Below, piece after piece: positions 1-11,044 of a stretch of 48,148 nucleotides of DNA (the stretch's first letter is position 1; each line of letters starts with the position of its first letter). The stretch comes from Russula earlei (lineage: Eukaryota; Basidiomycota; Agaricomycetes; Russulales; Russulaceae), in contig JAGFNK010000407.1 of NCBI GenBank assembly GCA_025769875.1, positions 1-48,148 on the forward strand, written 5' to 3'. The notes under the pieces are model-generated. The model was not told where the DNA came from and made no database searches. It saw only the letters and a list, made by a program, of their open reading frames with translations. The translations under genes were made by a program, and so were the position numbers.

Positions 1-983
1 ATTACTTTGATTATATTATACTGTTCGGGTACTGAGTTAGGGTACAACAAACAAGAAACTATACACGATGTGGCCCCAAACAGGCTCACGCAGCGTCACT
101 TATGTGGCCCCTCGCCGTGCCCTCCGTGGCACACGACCATGCAATAGTCATCGCCCCGCCTGGAGCATCCTCCTCCTGCCCTCGCTCGGCATTATGCAAC
201 GGCGATGCGGTGTTACGCTGAGCAGTCCGCTCGACGATACTCGTGCCGTCGTGGAAGCGCGTGCGAAATAGGACGTTCCTATTCATGAAGAGCCCCTTTG
301 ATAGACACTACGATGAACCGTGCGCCGCGGAAGCGTGTGCGAGAAGGTCCAGCGCTGTGTCGAGGATAACATACATCGGCGCGGGGTTGAACTGCAGCAG
401 CGCCATGATGAGCGATAGCGCGATGGGTGACTCTTTTCATTGCGTTCGAACGTTTCAGGATGGTCCATATTAATTATGTTGGGTCAGGGTAGACATATGC
501 GTGTTGATCCATATGTGAGTGAAGATGATAGAACACGCATCACGTACAGTTGACGATCAGGTGACGGGTACGTTCCAACTAGCTGGGTTCCGTGCCGATA
601 CGGCTTCGGCGACTGAATGAATGTCCGGTTCTCAACCCAGGTCGAGCTGGGAGCTTAGCCGAGCCGAGTTGGAGCCAGTAAGTTATCTGGCTCGGCTCCA
701 ATGAGCCCACAATGTGGCTCGACCCCGCTCAGCCGAGCGAGTCGGCGCAATAATAGCCCCCTTCGCCACATCCCCACCACACACACACGTCAGGGAATAA
801 GGAGCACAATATTAATGATAAGTCGGGAGACGGAAGAAACTCCAATACCTGATCAAATCGACGGGACGCCCTGTCAGTGACAGCACATGTGTGGACATGC
901 AACACCCCAGAATTCTACCGTTACAAAGTATCACCGATCTCAGTGACCGGGCCTCCTCAAAGTCCAATGACCATAGCAACACT
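1..983. other. No gene seen; CTCGGCTC-word cluster at about 590-760
   Basis: I see no convincing gene here; the open frames on both strands are short and overlap one another. The sequence is GC-rich and keeps CpG, unlike most of the window. Between about 590 and 760 a short word (GAGCCGAG and its complement CTCGGCTC, with variants) is repeated irregularly on both strands, so the stretch could fold on itself. A short CA run lies near 778-788. Confidence 0.4.
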
Positions 984-1920
984 AACGATAGAATGCCTCC
1001 CAACTCCCCCATCAACATCTGCACCCCGGAGCCCACCAGCAGCCCCGCCTCCCCTCGATTGGTGGCGGTCCTCTTGGTGGGTCACCCTGACGTCGAACCA
1101 ACAACCCTCCCAGGCATCCTCACATCCCTCCCACAAACGGTGGCCAGTCGTGAGGACGCATTAGCAGGCCAGAGTCGCAGCCCTGGAACACGTCGAGGAC
1201 CAACGACGGGAACAAGGCCCCGTATCACTGGCCCACTTGCCCAGATCGAAGGCTTCGATTCGAAGCTCTCTCTGAGCTGGTGGCCGAGGAAGCCCAACGA
1301 TCCAAGGAGTGCCCCGACGGATACGCCCCCAACCTGGGACGCATCCCCGACTTCTGGATGGGGGGAAACGCGTCCTCGCCCGGTTCTTACGCCGCCATGC
1401 ACAATCTCCTACAGTCATCATGGGCCTCCCAGGGATGGGCGTTGACAAACAGGAGGTGGCAGTCGAGTTATATGCTACCCCAGAGGATGACCCCGCAGGA
1501 CCCATCGACGCGCTCCATGGGTGGCTGCTCAAACAGCTGCGCCCTTACTCCCTCACTTGTCAACGGGTCTACGAAGAGGCCTTCAAGGCCAACGACTTGG
1601 GCCTGGCGGCCGACGTTCACCGTTTCCACGCCTGGGACGAACAGATCGACGGCATCAACGCACGAATGACCTCATTGGAGGCCGAGTTGCGCATTGCTTG
1701 AGAAGCCCAGCTACGTTGTAGGTATCGCATCGAGGCCTCCCGCCTTCCCGACAAGGTGGCCCATCTCCAAGTGGTCTGGGACGAACCCGAACGCCCACGA
1801 GGCGTGGTCATGACCGGATGGAGGCGTGCTGGGTCGGGACCACCCATCTTCGAGGAGGGTGATGACATCGAGCAACAGGTGGTCAGGGGAAAGGACGGGC
1901 GTAACGTGCTGGCACAATGA
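984..1920 (+). pseudogene. Decayed unknown gene, gag-like/coiled-coil C-terminus
   Basis: A coding-looking stretch read through three frames. It begins with a Pro/Ser-rich N-terminus (ATG near 993) and shifts near 1170 into a charged segment with AALEHVEDQRREQ and ELVAEEAQRSKECPDGYAPN. It shifts again near 1375 into a frame with DALHGWLLKQLRP and LEAELRIA. A TGA at 1699-1701 interrupts that frame, but the same frame continues (EAQLRCRYRIEASRLPDKV) to a TGA at 1918-1920. It therefore needs at least two frameshifts and one stop suppressed. The layout (Pro-rich start, coiled coil, 'CPDGYAPN...IPDF' block, second helical block) reminds me of gag-like or lineage-specific proteins of Agaricomycetes, but I do not recognise a family with certainty. 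Confidence 0.45.
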
Positions 1921-3273
1921 CTCCTAATAAGCCGGGGTTGACCCGAGGAAGTGCGGTGGCGAGCAGTGTATAAGAAAGGTAGGGCTCACCTAGTAGGAGG
2001 CAAGCCAAATCTTTTGTCGCAATTCACCAAGCTCTCTCTCTCAGGGACGCATCACATTCTCACCTAACCTAATCGACTCGCACCCTTCGAAATCCTGAAC
2101 ATCACACGCGGCGGTGACATAGAGCGAATGAGTGGGAGTAGATCTGACGTTCCTGGGACGTACCAATACCCGGAGGCATTGGTACGAGCATTGATTCGGC
2201 TCACAACACAACAACGGCTTTCGGGCGGCCTTCATGCGCCCGAGCTCATACCGTTATGTCCTGTAGTGGGTTGGCGGCGTTGCCTTCGCCACAGCCGAGG
2301 GCTGCAAAGGGCGATCACTTATGATTTCTAAACCGTCCACTAGAGGATATCCTGCAACGATACTCCCACTCGTCACCAGTCTCGCTGATGGAATTAATTT
2401 CAATTAAAGTCCGAGTCGAGATCATGCGCTCTCACTCACACCTGATTGGCTTTGCCGACGACGGACCGAAACGAGTTTGTGAGGGAGACTCTCACTCATT
2501 CACTTCCCCTCCTTCGTTCCATCTGTCGCCCTTCATTCACGCACCGGTTTCTTCTATATTTTTTTGGCTCCTCGATAGATGGATCTCTTGTTCGTGGATC
2601 GACTCTGGCCGGAATATCATGTGGACGCTTGGCGACGGAACCGGAAGGGATTCATTTCCTTTGGTTGGCGTAGAAATTGCGTGCACTTCTCGCCCTTCTG
2701 GTGTCGCACCGAGATATGGATGTGGATGTATTGTCGTGATATACAGTATCACGCCTGCATTGAGGTGTATGTATATCTGATCCAGCGTCATTATGATTAT
2801 GTGTGTGGGTGGCTCAAGGACCGCGTGACATTGTTTAGAATCAAGTAACAAGACAAAAAACGTTATACGTCACGGTATCACGGGAGCTGTGTTCTGCATG
2901 ACATTATGTGAGTACTGAATAGTACGGTGTCTAGGGTGCCTGGAGTCATATAATGCTCAAGAGAAATGTTCTGTAGCGCGGGTCAGAGTTATGTTACTCC
3001 TTCTGGCAGACAGACAGGGGGCTCAACTCGATCAAACACGCGCGGAGCGGTGAATGTGAATTCCAGTCATTCCATGTCACCTTTAGTGATGTCAAAGCCT
3101 GTGGAGAAAAGGCTGGACGGATCGGGGCGAGATCGAGGGGATCGGAATGGAAGGCGAAGGGAGGCGGCGAATCGGGAATAATTCATCCAATCCGGAAAGG
3201 GACGTCGCCGCATTTTCTTGCACAATTTCTTGACGTTGTTGTGCTTGTCAATCCTCAGGCTGTCCTCCAGTTG
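1921..3273. other. No gene recognised
   Basis: About 1.35 kb without a supported gene. The open frames are short, overlap on both strands and have no recognisable motif. No element ends or target duplications were found here. Confidence 0.4.
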
Positions 3274-3919
3274 TCAAGCTCGCCTGTGATCCCGCCTGGC
3301 CAAACAGACACGCATAATGATGGCGTATTCAGAATTGAAACTGATAAAGTCGCAAATTCTCTCACTCACTGGTCTCCTCGATTCACCCGTGCAGATTCGT
3401 TGGAGCGATGACGTGACCAGCTCTTTCCTTCGCGAGAGCTCGCAAGTCGTACTTGATGGCGCTTGCTTCTTGGCCTTGATGACTCGTCCAGCTCGCGTAA
3501 CTCGGTTTTGAACCGAGTCAGCGTCGGGCGCTCTTTCTGCAGACTGCACGCCTCCTCGCTGTGTTCCGTGTCTTGCGTGTGTGATTGTCGTGATGCGCAT
3601 GACATCAGTGTCAGTACTAGTAATGGTTTCACGAAGAGCGTGTATACGCACTTGGATCTTCCCGAAATTGTCCGTGAGCGATCCGAGCTCCTTGCGCATT
3701 GTCTCGATCCCCGCAGAGCCATTAGAAAGCCTTTCCCGCGCAGAGGCGATGTCTTCCTAAACTTGGTCTATGTTGACGCGATTTAGAAAAAGGAGCGGTT
3801 GTAAATGGACAGACCAAGCTCAAGTGCTGCCGTTTGCATTTCTTTCTGTTGGGCCTCTACGCTCACCGCTTGTTTCACCAGCGCCGCGTTTTCCAGGTGG
3901 TCTGCCTATTTTCGGCCAT
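3274..3919 (-). pseudogene. Relic of an unknown coiled-coil protein gene
   Basis: On the minus strand a possible start at 3919 (MAENRQ) is followed after a frame change by a strongly helical, charged segment (LENAALVKQAVSVEAQQKEM) and a short junction with stops. Another helical segment then follows (EDIASARERLSNG, MRKELGSLTDNFGKIQVRIH). The heptad-like pattern of Leu/Ile/Val with Glu/Lys/Gln suggests a coiled coil. The C-terminal part (to 3274) is Arg/Ser-rich. Introns could explain some of the frame changes, but the in-frame stops and absence of clear splice sites suggest decay. No family is recognised; a structural or gag-like protein is possible. Confidence 0.4.
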
Positions 3920-4289
3920 GTGATCACCTCATCTTCCCTCCATGCGGGGGTGCGAACAGTTCATCTCCTTCCCTGCTGCTCAGTACATCTCTACTCTACG
4001 CGAGACAACTCATATTTTTGCATTTCTTTCCCACACAGCCACTGGGCACTGGGGCCTTCATTCGGCTAGGTTTAGCCTGGCCGACGTCTCCTTCGTTTTC
4101 TCAGCGTTGCCCTTCTCCATGTCCACCACATCTGGCCCACGTTCCGCACAATAACGCGCACATCATGCTTGAAGGGACAGAGAGCGCATGCACAGGGATG
4201 GCGCCGCTTATGCTTACACGCTCTCCTGCTCTCGTCTTTGATGTACCGAACGCATCTCTTCTCCACGTTCTCAATTTCGTTCCCCTCCA

Positions 4290-4465
4290 CCTAGGAATGC
4301 CGAAATTCGGTTCAGAACCTAGGTTTGAACTTCGAATGCCTGAACCGGACCTGCGGTTCTGGATTGGTCCAGTTCTGGTTCTGTCTTTCATCAGTAGGTT
4401 CGGTTGCAGGTTCAGGGCCTCCAGGATCTATATGAACTTGGTTCAAACTCGTTCAAACTGAGAAC
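4290..4465. repeat. Cluster of GGTTC/GAACC words
   Basis: About 175 bp in which GGTTC and its complement GAACC (for example TTCGGTTCAGAACC, AGGTTTGAAC, GGTTCAAAC, GAACCTAC) recur about every 10-20 bp on both strands with variable spacing. It is not a perfect tandem array. It resembles the CTCGGCTC, GCTTA and ACTGG clusters elsewhere in the window. No coding sequence crosses it. Confidence 0.6.
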
Positions 4466-4579
4466 CTACAGTATGAATGACACAGGGTTTTCAAGCCTGA
4501 AATATGCAAATGACATTAGGGGGTGATGACAAGACACCAATTGCTCCTGCAACAGGCAATTTGAGACCAAATGACAGGG

Positions 4580-4787
4580 TGTCTATAACTACAGTGTGGT
4601 GTGTCCAGGGACACATGTCGCATGAGCAGGGCTGTTGGACCAAAAGAGAACATTGACTGGAGACCAGAGGTAGCGAACAAGAACCTAGATCTTGAATGTG
4701 AGGCACAACTGTAGGGAGCTTTGGGTCAGTCATCTGAGGAAAGAGAGAAGTGAGGGAGAGGGAGTAGGTGGTGCATGTGCATGGTAT
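4580..4787 (-). repeat. LTR4 fragment, right part (continues at 15708)
   Basis: This stretch (GTGTGGTGTGTCC ... GGGCTGTTGGACC ... CCAGAGG) matches 29515-29620 in the same orientation, and the match resumes at 15708 after the LTR2 copy (4788-15707). Together 4580-4787 and 15708-16002 appear to be one minus-oriented LTR-like unit with a minus-strand TATA motif (complement of TTTATATACA near 15790). Exact outer ends were not found. The call rests on three related copies (here, 29500-30330 and, inverted, 33560-33840). Confidence 0.45.
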
Positions 4788-4947
4788 GTTAAGGCTCCAA
4801 AGTGCCTTAAATAAGATCAATGGTTGCATCTATGAATGCGTCCTACCAATGCAGATATGCTTGAGTCAAGCAAGCAATACTCGTGGAGGGGAAGGAGTGT
4901 TAGATCCTTCTGGAGTATGGCAACAAGATGAGATGGAGGGGCTCTGC

Positions 4948-5382
4948 TGTTGAGATAAAGCATAGCCGAAGCATTGACGTGTCGGCCCAAACTGTCCGGG
5001 CAGCCCACAGGCCTGGACCACATAAGTGTTTCAGCTCAGTTGCTGAAATGCATATGATAGCAAAATTGATAGTGTGATCTAAGACAATTGGTAGCTAGCA
5101 CATAGCGATCATGAAAACAATTTGTTAGTTACTACAGACAAAATAATTAGGGATGCTCTCAGATACTTAAGAGTGTTGTACATACAGTAGATACTTCAGT
5201 TTCTTCTCACAGAAACTGAAGTAAGTACTTACAATCTCATGATCTTATCAGTAGCTGATTACACGCTGTAGTATCATTTTATTAGGTAAATATGACATAA
5301 GCAGTTTCTTCTCACAGAAACTGAATATCATTTTATTAGATCTACTATGATCTAATCTACCTTATCACTGTGCGATTCAACA
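4948..5382 (+). repeat. 5' LTR of copia element 1
   Basis: 435 bp, TGTTGAG...TTCAACA. Contains two copies of the inverted-repeat motif CAGTTTCTTCTCACAGAAACTG (near 5205 and 5303), each able to form a short hairpin. A 3' LTR of the same length occurs at 9002-9436. Compared with that LTR, this copy shows TG or CA where the partner keeps CG at several sites. Confidence 0.92.
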
Positions 5383-8300
5383 GGTTATGGGCCCTGGCCA
5401 CTACTAAATTCCCAAGACAGAAATCCACATACAAGCTCACACAGTCTATTGACACATTTTCTCCCCTTCACAAGCCACTGTTCATCAGAACGACACCCCA
5501 CACTTTTGGTACTTGGATAGAAGTTTTGACCCATGCATCAGGGGTACTGATCGGATTTCTAACATCTGGCATGCATATTTGCTCCACTTGCCCAGATTGG
5601 CTTTATCACCCCACTTACCTAATAGAATCACATGGCACCTCACCTAATGTTTATGCTCCCTCCTCGATCTTGATCACTCACTTGGTCATCTCGCTTACTG
5701 GTCTGGCCATTACCCCATCGCACGTCGCATTACAGTTACAGATGATAGCCCCTCCAGCAATACTTCTTAGGAGGCTGAGGGAGAACTCTTTTAGATGCAC
5801 GCGCCCTTGAAATATACTTTCAGATGGTCACATTGGCAGTAACAAAAATGACACCAAATTGTATACTTGCAAGCTGAAGTGGGAGGAACTCAAACGCGCA
5901 TACGGTGGCATCAGATCAATGTCAAATGTTCTACACATGGGCATCCCTTACATGCACATTCCTAGACATTAAACAACACACATCAGACATTCCTGCAATT
6001 GCAACAAACGATGCATGGACCACTCTCCAATATAACCATTTATTCATATCGAATCTTCATTTCACCTCTATTCTTATCTAAACATTACCCTTACCCAATG
6101 CTTACTCAGCTGTCATGTCAACAAATTCTAGCCTCTGGCACTCCGATGAACCTTTCCCCACATGATCCAGGTATGGATCAAATGAAGATGGTTGTTGGGC
6201 TGGCCTCTCTGCCTCACAAAATATAGTCATTCTGGTAAAGACACACAATGCTATGTCCAAGATACAATGCTGCTATTGCAATAAACTTGGGCATGCAGTC
6301 TGGACTACCGGAAGGAGAAGGTGACGAATACAAAGGTGACAGGCACTGACAGGAACATCAGCGTGTACATGGGCAATACTGCTCCTATCACCGAGGTATC
6401 GGATGTCCAATGAATATGAGATTCTGGGTTTCCCTTTATGTGGTGGCTAGATCTTGATCTTGATCGACTACGGAGCTCCTCATCATATTAGTCCGTTCCA
6501 GACCCCCAACTTCATTATTTGCGCTCCAGCCTCCAGATCTATTACTCTGGGAGGTTATACAGTCATCAGAGAGATTGGGACTGGATCTGTGTCTGTCCTG
6601 CTGGCCAGAAGGCCTTGGAGATATCCTTATTAACCCTCATAGACATTCTACATGTACCGAAGGCCGATGCATGTGACTACACAGTGCGCGCGCTACTTCG
6701 GAATGAGGGATGCATCACATACACTCAAGAGGGGTGTTCAAATTTACACATCAAAGATCAGAACATTGCACACAGCTATCTAGAAAATAATCTATTGTTT
6801 ATTGACTTCATAACTCCAGCTCTACATGTGCAAAGAAGTGTCCTATCATTCCACATCCAGCATCAGCGCATGAGGCATATGTCCACATGCATGTTAATCT
6901 ATTACTGTGATTCTGGTACCCAGATCTCACTTGGCTTTACAGATCGTGATCAGTTATCCTGTCCAGAGTATACACTTGGCAACCGAACACTTCTTTTCTG
7001 GGTTTCCCCTTAGCAATCGGATCACCGGCTACAAGATTATCTACAGCACCTTAGCCAATCTGCTGCATGCAAGACCAACACAAGGCGCTAGCTATTGAGG
7101 CAACACACGCTCACATACTTATCAGTTCAATGAAGGATCATACATAGATTAACAATGCCAGATTTACCACAGGAGAATAGAGTGCCAAAAGATGGAATCG
7201 GACCCTTGAAGACAACATGTGTTCAAAAGTTACATGGCACTGGTCTCACTCTTGGGTTCTGGAGCTTAGTACTAAAGCTGCCATCCATACTAATGATTGG
7301 ACTCCATCACGCATCCTCTGTGCATGCACACTTCATACACTGTGAATGGACGGACTGACTCCGGTCATCTCACAATTCTGCCTTTTTTAGATGTAGGGCA
7401 TATGTCTACACGCCTGACCATCGCGATCTTATCGCATGACAAGCACATACTGCATAGCCAGGGGACATGTTACAGACACTGCTCCACCTGCACAACTCTT
7501 GGTCCCTACAGGACCAGTGACATTCTCTGCCTTAATTTCACATGAACCAGATCATTGGCACTTCGTCCCACGCCTCTGGAAACCCCATTAGATTCCCTCA
7601 CACCACACTCACTATACCTTACCCCGCCTATACAGCCAGTAACACGCATTCCGCCATACCATTTATGCCATCCTCACTCAGCATTATTGGGACAATTCAT
7701 TGGTCCACCACATCCACTCTCAGTTACACATCTTGGGTCTTATTTGCATCCATGTTCCAAATGTCTCGGAGGGACTGCACACACAGATCTGAGAGGGCGC
7801 TTCTCGCATACGGCTCGGCCATGTGGAAGCGATCACTGGGCTACATATTGGGAAGGCACATTATCAGATTTTTGCTGATGAGTGGCAAGTCACATATCCA
7901 TACGTGATTGGCGTGCTTGCAAAAAATGGTCCCTGGGATCTTGCTGATCTTATCGGAATGGGTGTGCAGCATGCAAATCTTGGAGATTTTGCATGCATTT
8001 CAGTTGCACAGGGGTTCACCCAATTTACAAGGCATTGACATTGATGAAACCTTCTCACCAGTAGCCAGGTCCGAGTCTTAGTGACTCTTGTTCAGCGTTG
8101 GCCATGCTAGCATATGGATTGGGAGATCTGAGGACATCTTGTTGATGTTTGTCATCAGCTCACTGGGTGAAGAAGATTAGAATTATTTGGAGCAATCGCA
8201 AGGTTTCATCACACCAAAAACACTTTTTGGTCTTACACAGGCCTCTCATACATGGGACCTATGTTCTCATGGGGTCCTTAGTGACTTGTGTTCAACTTAT

Positions 8301-9001
8301 CTTGGCTGCATGCACACACATTCTCATGCAGACATATCGCCAAGATGCAGGGGGATCCACTATCATTTTTCCACTATCATTTAGCTCCACTATCATTTTG
8401 CTTCACATCCTCTCTGCCAATGACATCATTATCTTAGGTGACCCTTGCGGTCTCGATGCTCACATCTACGGGCACAATATCTAACTTTGTCTACGTGCTA
8501 CAAGTTGACAGATCTAGCCAAGATCGCATCATACCTCGGGATCCACGTTACATGTGATCACTCAGCTAACACAGACATCAATCAATCAAGGCACATCTCG
8601 GATTTCTTCAGGATGGTGGATTCCACTCCACTTCTGTAATCTTGGAGGTCTTACCTTGGGATGGCGGACTTCTGTTCTGCTTCTGTATTCCGCTCTGTTC
8701 TGATGCAGAAATCTGTTTGATCAAGCACTCCGGAGAAGCAACACCTATGGTGACTAGGCAATATATTAATGTTTTAACAGCAGCCTCCCCTATGTGCAGA
8801 TCTGAACACTCTATAGATAGTCTCTCGACTCACCCACTTGTTCACCTTTCCTTTTGGAGTCTCTCGACTCACAGTCTTATTGACTCACCCACTTGCTGAT
8901 GGTCTACCAAGATGCATGCACGCCACGCATGAATGCACTCCTTTGTCACTGGGTTAGGTCTCATCTGATCCAATCTACTGACTGTCTAGATCACGGGGGG
9001 A
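5383..9001 (+). pseudogene. Decayed copia gag-pol polyprotein
   Basis: No single frame is open for long, but ordered remnants are visible. A zinc knuckle reads CCYCNKLGHAVW near 6268-6303, with the final Cys lost. A pre-integrase stretch (DILHVPKA) lies near 6640. A region near 7300-7400 (CACTLHTVNGRTDSGHLT) resembles the integrase zinc-binding tail. Reverse transcriptase remnants are AQGFTQF near 8010, GIDIDETFSPVARSE at about 8031-8075, GFITPKTLFGLTQASHTWD at about 8203-8260, and ANDIIILGD at about 8416, where the catalytic YVDD/YADD block stood. LGIHVTCDHSANTDINQS follows near 8540. Little of RNase H remains before the 3' LTR. Many frameshifts and stops occur, so it cannot encode active enzymes. 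Its state contrasts with the well-preserved LTRs. Confidence 0.85.
8987..9001 (+). other. Polypurine tract of copia element 1
   Basis: A purine-rich run (GATCACGGGGGGA) directly abuts the TGTTGAG start of the 3' LTR, where second-strand priming is expected. Confidence 0.7.
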
Positions 9002-9436
9002 TGTTGAGATAAAGCGTAGCTGAAGCGTTGACGCATCGGCCCAAACTGTCCAGGTGGCCCACAGGCCTGGACCACATAAGTGTTTCAGCTCAGTTGCTGA
9101 AACACGTATGATAGCAAAATTGATAGTGTGATCTAAGACAATTGGTAGCTAGCACATGGCGATCATGAAAACAGTTTGTTAGTTACTACAGACAAAATAA
9201 TTAGGGACGCTCTCAGATACTTAAGAGCGTCATACATACAGTAGATACTTCAGTTTCTTCTCACAGAAACTGAAGTAAGTACTCACTATCTCATGATCTT
9301 ATCAGTAGCTGATTATGTGCTGTAGTATCATTTTATTAGGTAAATATGACACAAGCAGTTTCTTCTCACAGAAACTGAATATCATTTTATTAGATCTACT
9401 AAGATCTAATCTACCTTATCACTGCACGGTTCAACA
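9002..9436 (+). repeat. 3' LTR of copia element 1
   Basis: 435 bp, same ends and length as the 5' LTR, followed by the TCTGC target duplication (9437-9441). Retains CG at several positions where the 5' LTR has TG or CA (for example AAAGCGTAGC versus AAAGCATAGC). Confidence 0.92.
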
Positions 9437-9899
9437 TCTGCAGGCATGGTAGGAGTGAAGTGTTTGGGATTGGCAAACTAAGTCAAGCTTAAGGCTCAAC
9501 TGCTACAAACTGGGGGCATTATATAGCCCTCAGGGATAAGGTTTGTGCTACTGTAGTGCTGGTTGGTGCTATAGAAGCAAAGGCAACTCATAGAAGCAAT
9601 AGTTGCTTCTGTGTAAACAATCTTCATCAGGAAAAACTGGTCTGGTCCATAGACACTACTTAATTCTGTATACACCATAGACACCATAACACAACAACAT
9701 ACTATGTAGTGCTCTATAGCATCATAGTAAGTCTATATTGCTCAATGTAGTTCCAGCAGTTTATGACTATATTTATGTAGGCACAGTAGATGAAACCAAG
9801 TCTACATATCACTATGTTGGATGACTGAAATTATGGTTGTCTATGGAGATGATCAGGTTACTACATTGCTCTATGGAGCACTATTGAGCCTTACTGATG

Positions 9900-10771
9900 G
9901 TGGCCATGCTACACTGCGTATTGTCCTCTCCTCTCCTCCCCAACCCACTCTTCCCTTTCCCATCCTCCCCCTCTCCTCCCCTGATGACCCTGTTTTTCTT
10001 TCTCACCTCTCCTCTCCTGATGGGAGGCGGCCACGCGTGTGAGTCTGTCGAAGTGGGGGTAAAAGGGTTTCTTGCTTGCTTGCTTTCTTTCTATTTCCTT
10101 CCTTTCTTGCCTTCGTCCTAGAGATGAAGGCTGGTTTTCATGTACATTGGGACTGGAGCTAGACTAAATGGTATCCTAGAACGAGGGTAGCTAAAGAGAG
10201 GTAAATGTATTATGGATGTGTGTGATCGTGGTGTTGAGGCAACAGGTGTAACGAAGCTAGGCTTTGAAAGGGTATAGTAAAGGGGACTGTAGCAATGAGT
10301 GGGAACTAGTCGGCATGGCTGAAATGCCGTGAAGGGGTGGTCGGCCAGGTCTCGAGCATTGGGGACTTCTGCCTGATGAGGCAGTGGTGGGCGGGTGAGC
10401 GAGTGTGGGGGTATGCGTATGGGTGCGCATGGGTGGTAGCAATGTCGGAGGTGGAGGAGTGAGTGTGTGCATCAGAGGCGAGAGGTGGAGGGCGTGGTGT
10501 GCTTGCATGTGGGATGTGGTGGTGGGAGAGAGGGAGTTGTGGGGCGCATGTGTCAGGTGTTTGGCTGTTGACTTGTCTCTCGTGGTGTGGGTGTGGGTGA
10601 TGCTTGGTCAGTGTTGGCCTGTCCACGTCCACCGTGATCCACGTCCAAGCCCGCAACTCACCTTACAGTGCAAAGGAGAGGAGAGGGGAGAGAGCACATG
10701 GGGAACATGCAAGTGAGAGTGGTCATGCATGAAAAATGCTGCTTGTCTATGTGACTATGCAACATACAGTA
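9900..10771. other. X1 interior, left of pogo: CT-rich tract and low-complexity repeat
   Basis: No intact gene. 9925-10015 is a polypyrimidine tract (CTCCTCTCC repeats). 10306-10656 read on the minus strand gives a His/Pro/Ser/Thr-rich frame (TCAPQLPLSHHHIPHA) resembling the peptide TCAPQLPLSHHPITHE encoded near 40950 on the plus strand. It is therefore another, inverted copy of the Ser/Pro-rich sequence family. It is probably a fragment carried in X1. Confidence 0.5.
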
Positions 10772-10812
10772 CTATCCCTGCACCCATCTTCAGACAGTGC
10801 CCATCTTCAGAC
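10772..10812 (+). repeat. Left TIR of pogo element
   Basis: About 41 bp with two copies of (G/C)CCCATCTTCAGACA. TA precedes it at 10770-10771. Confidence 0.88.
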
Positions 10813-11044
10813 AGTCATGCTCTGTCACCCCAAAAGTTTCAAATCCCGCCAGGTTGCTCTCAGCTTTCACCAGCATGGGAGTTTAATACAACATTCTCAC
10901 ATGCATACGTGCAAGCGCATTTGGATGCTGCACACTCAAGACTCACTCAATAAACTGATCTCACACATTCTAAGGATCTAATAGTAATTAGATCACCAAT
11001 GTATATACATAGGAATAAGTGATTAAATACAGTCAGAAATTGTT

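Larger units (their letters stand above)
4948..9436 (+). mobile_element. Ty1/copia LTR retrotransposon, structurally complete but dead
   Basis: Two 435-bp LTRs (4948-5382 and 9002-9436) start TGTTGAGATAAAG and end TTCAACA. The 5-bp target duplication TCTGC is present at 4943-4947 and 9437-9441. The sequence after the 5' LTR (GGTTATGGGCCCTGG at 5383) is the probable primer-binding region, and a purine run (ACGGGGGGA) lies just before the 3' LTR. Inside is a badly decayed polyprotein in the order GAG knuckle, integrase region, reverse transcriptase, the copia (not gypsy) arrangement. It sits inside an older LTR2 copy whose target sequence (GGGCTCTGCAG) is seen uninterrupted near 17315. By eye the two LTRs differ at about 27 positions, nearly all transitions. 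Confidence 0.93.

Noticed and set aside
2388..2851. Overlapping open frames on both strands
   Set aside because: They are short, have no motif, and neither strand gives a better case than the other.
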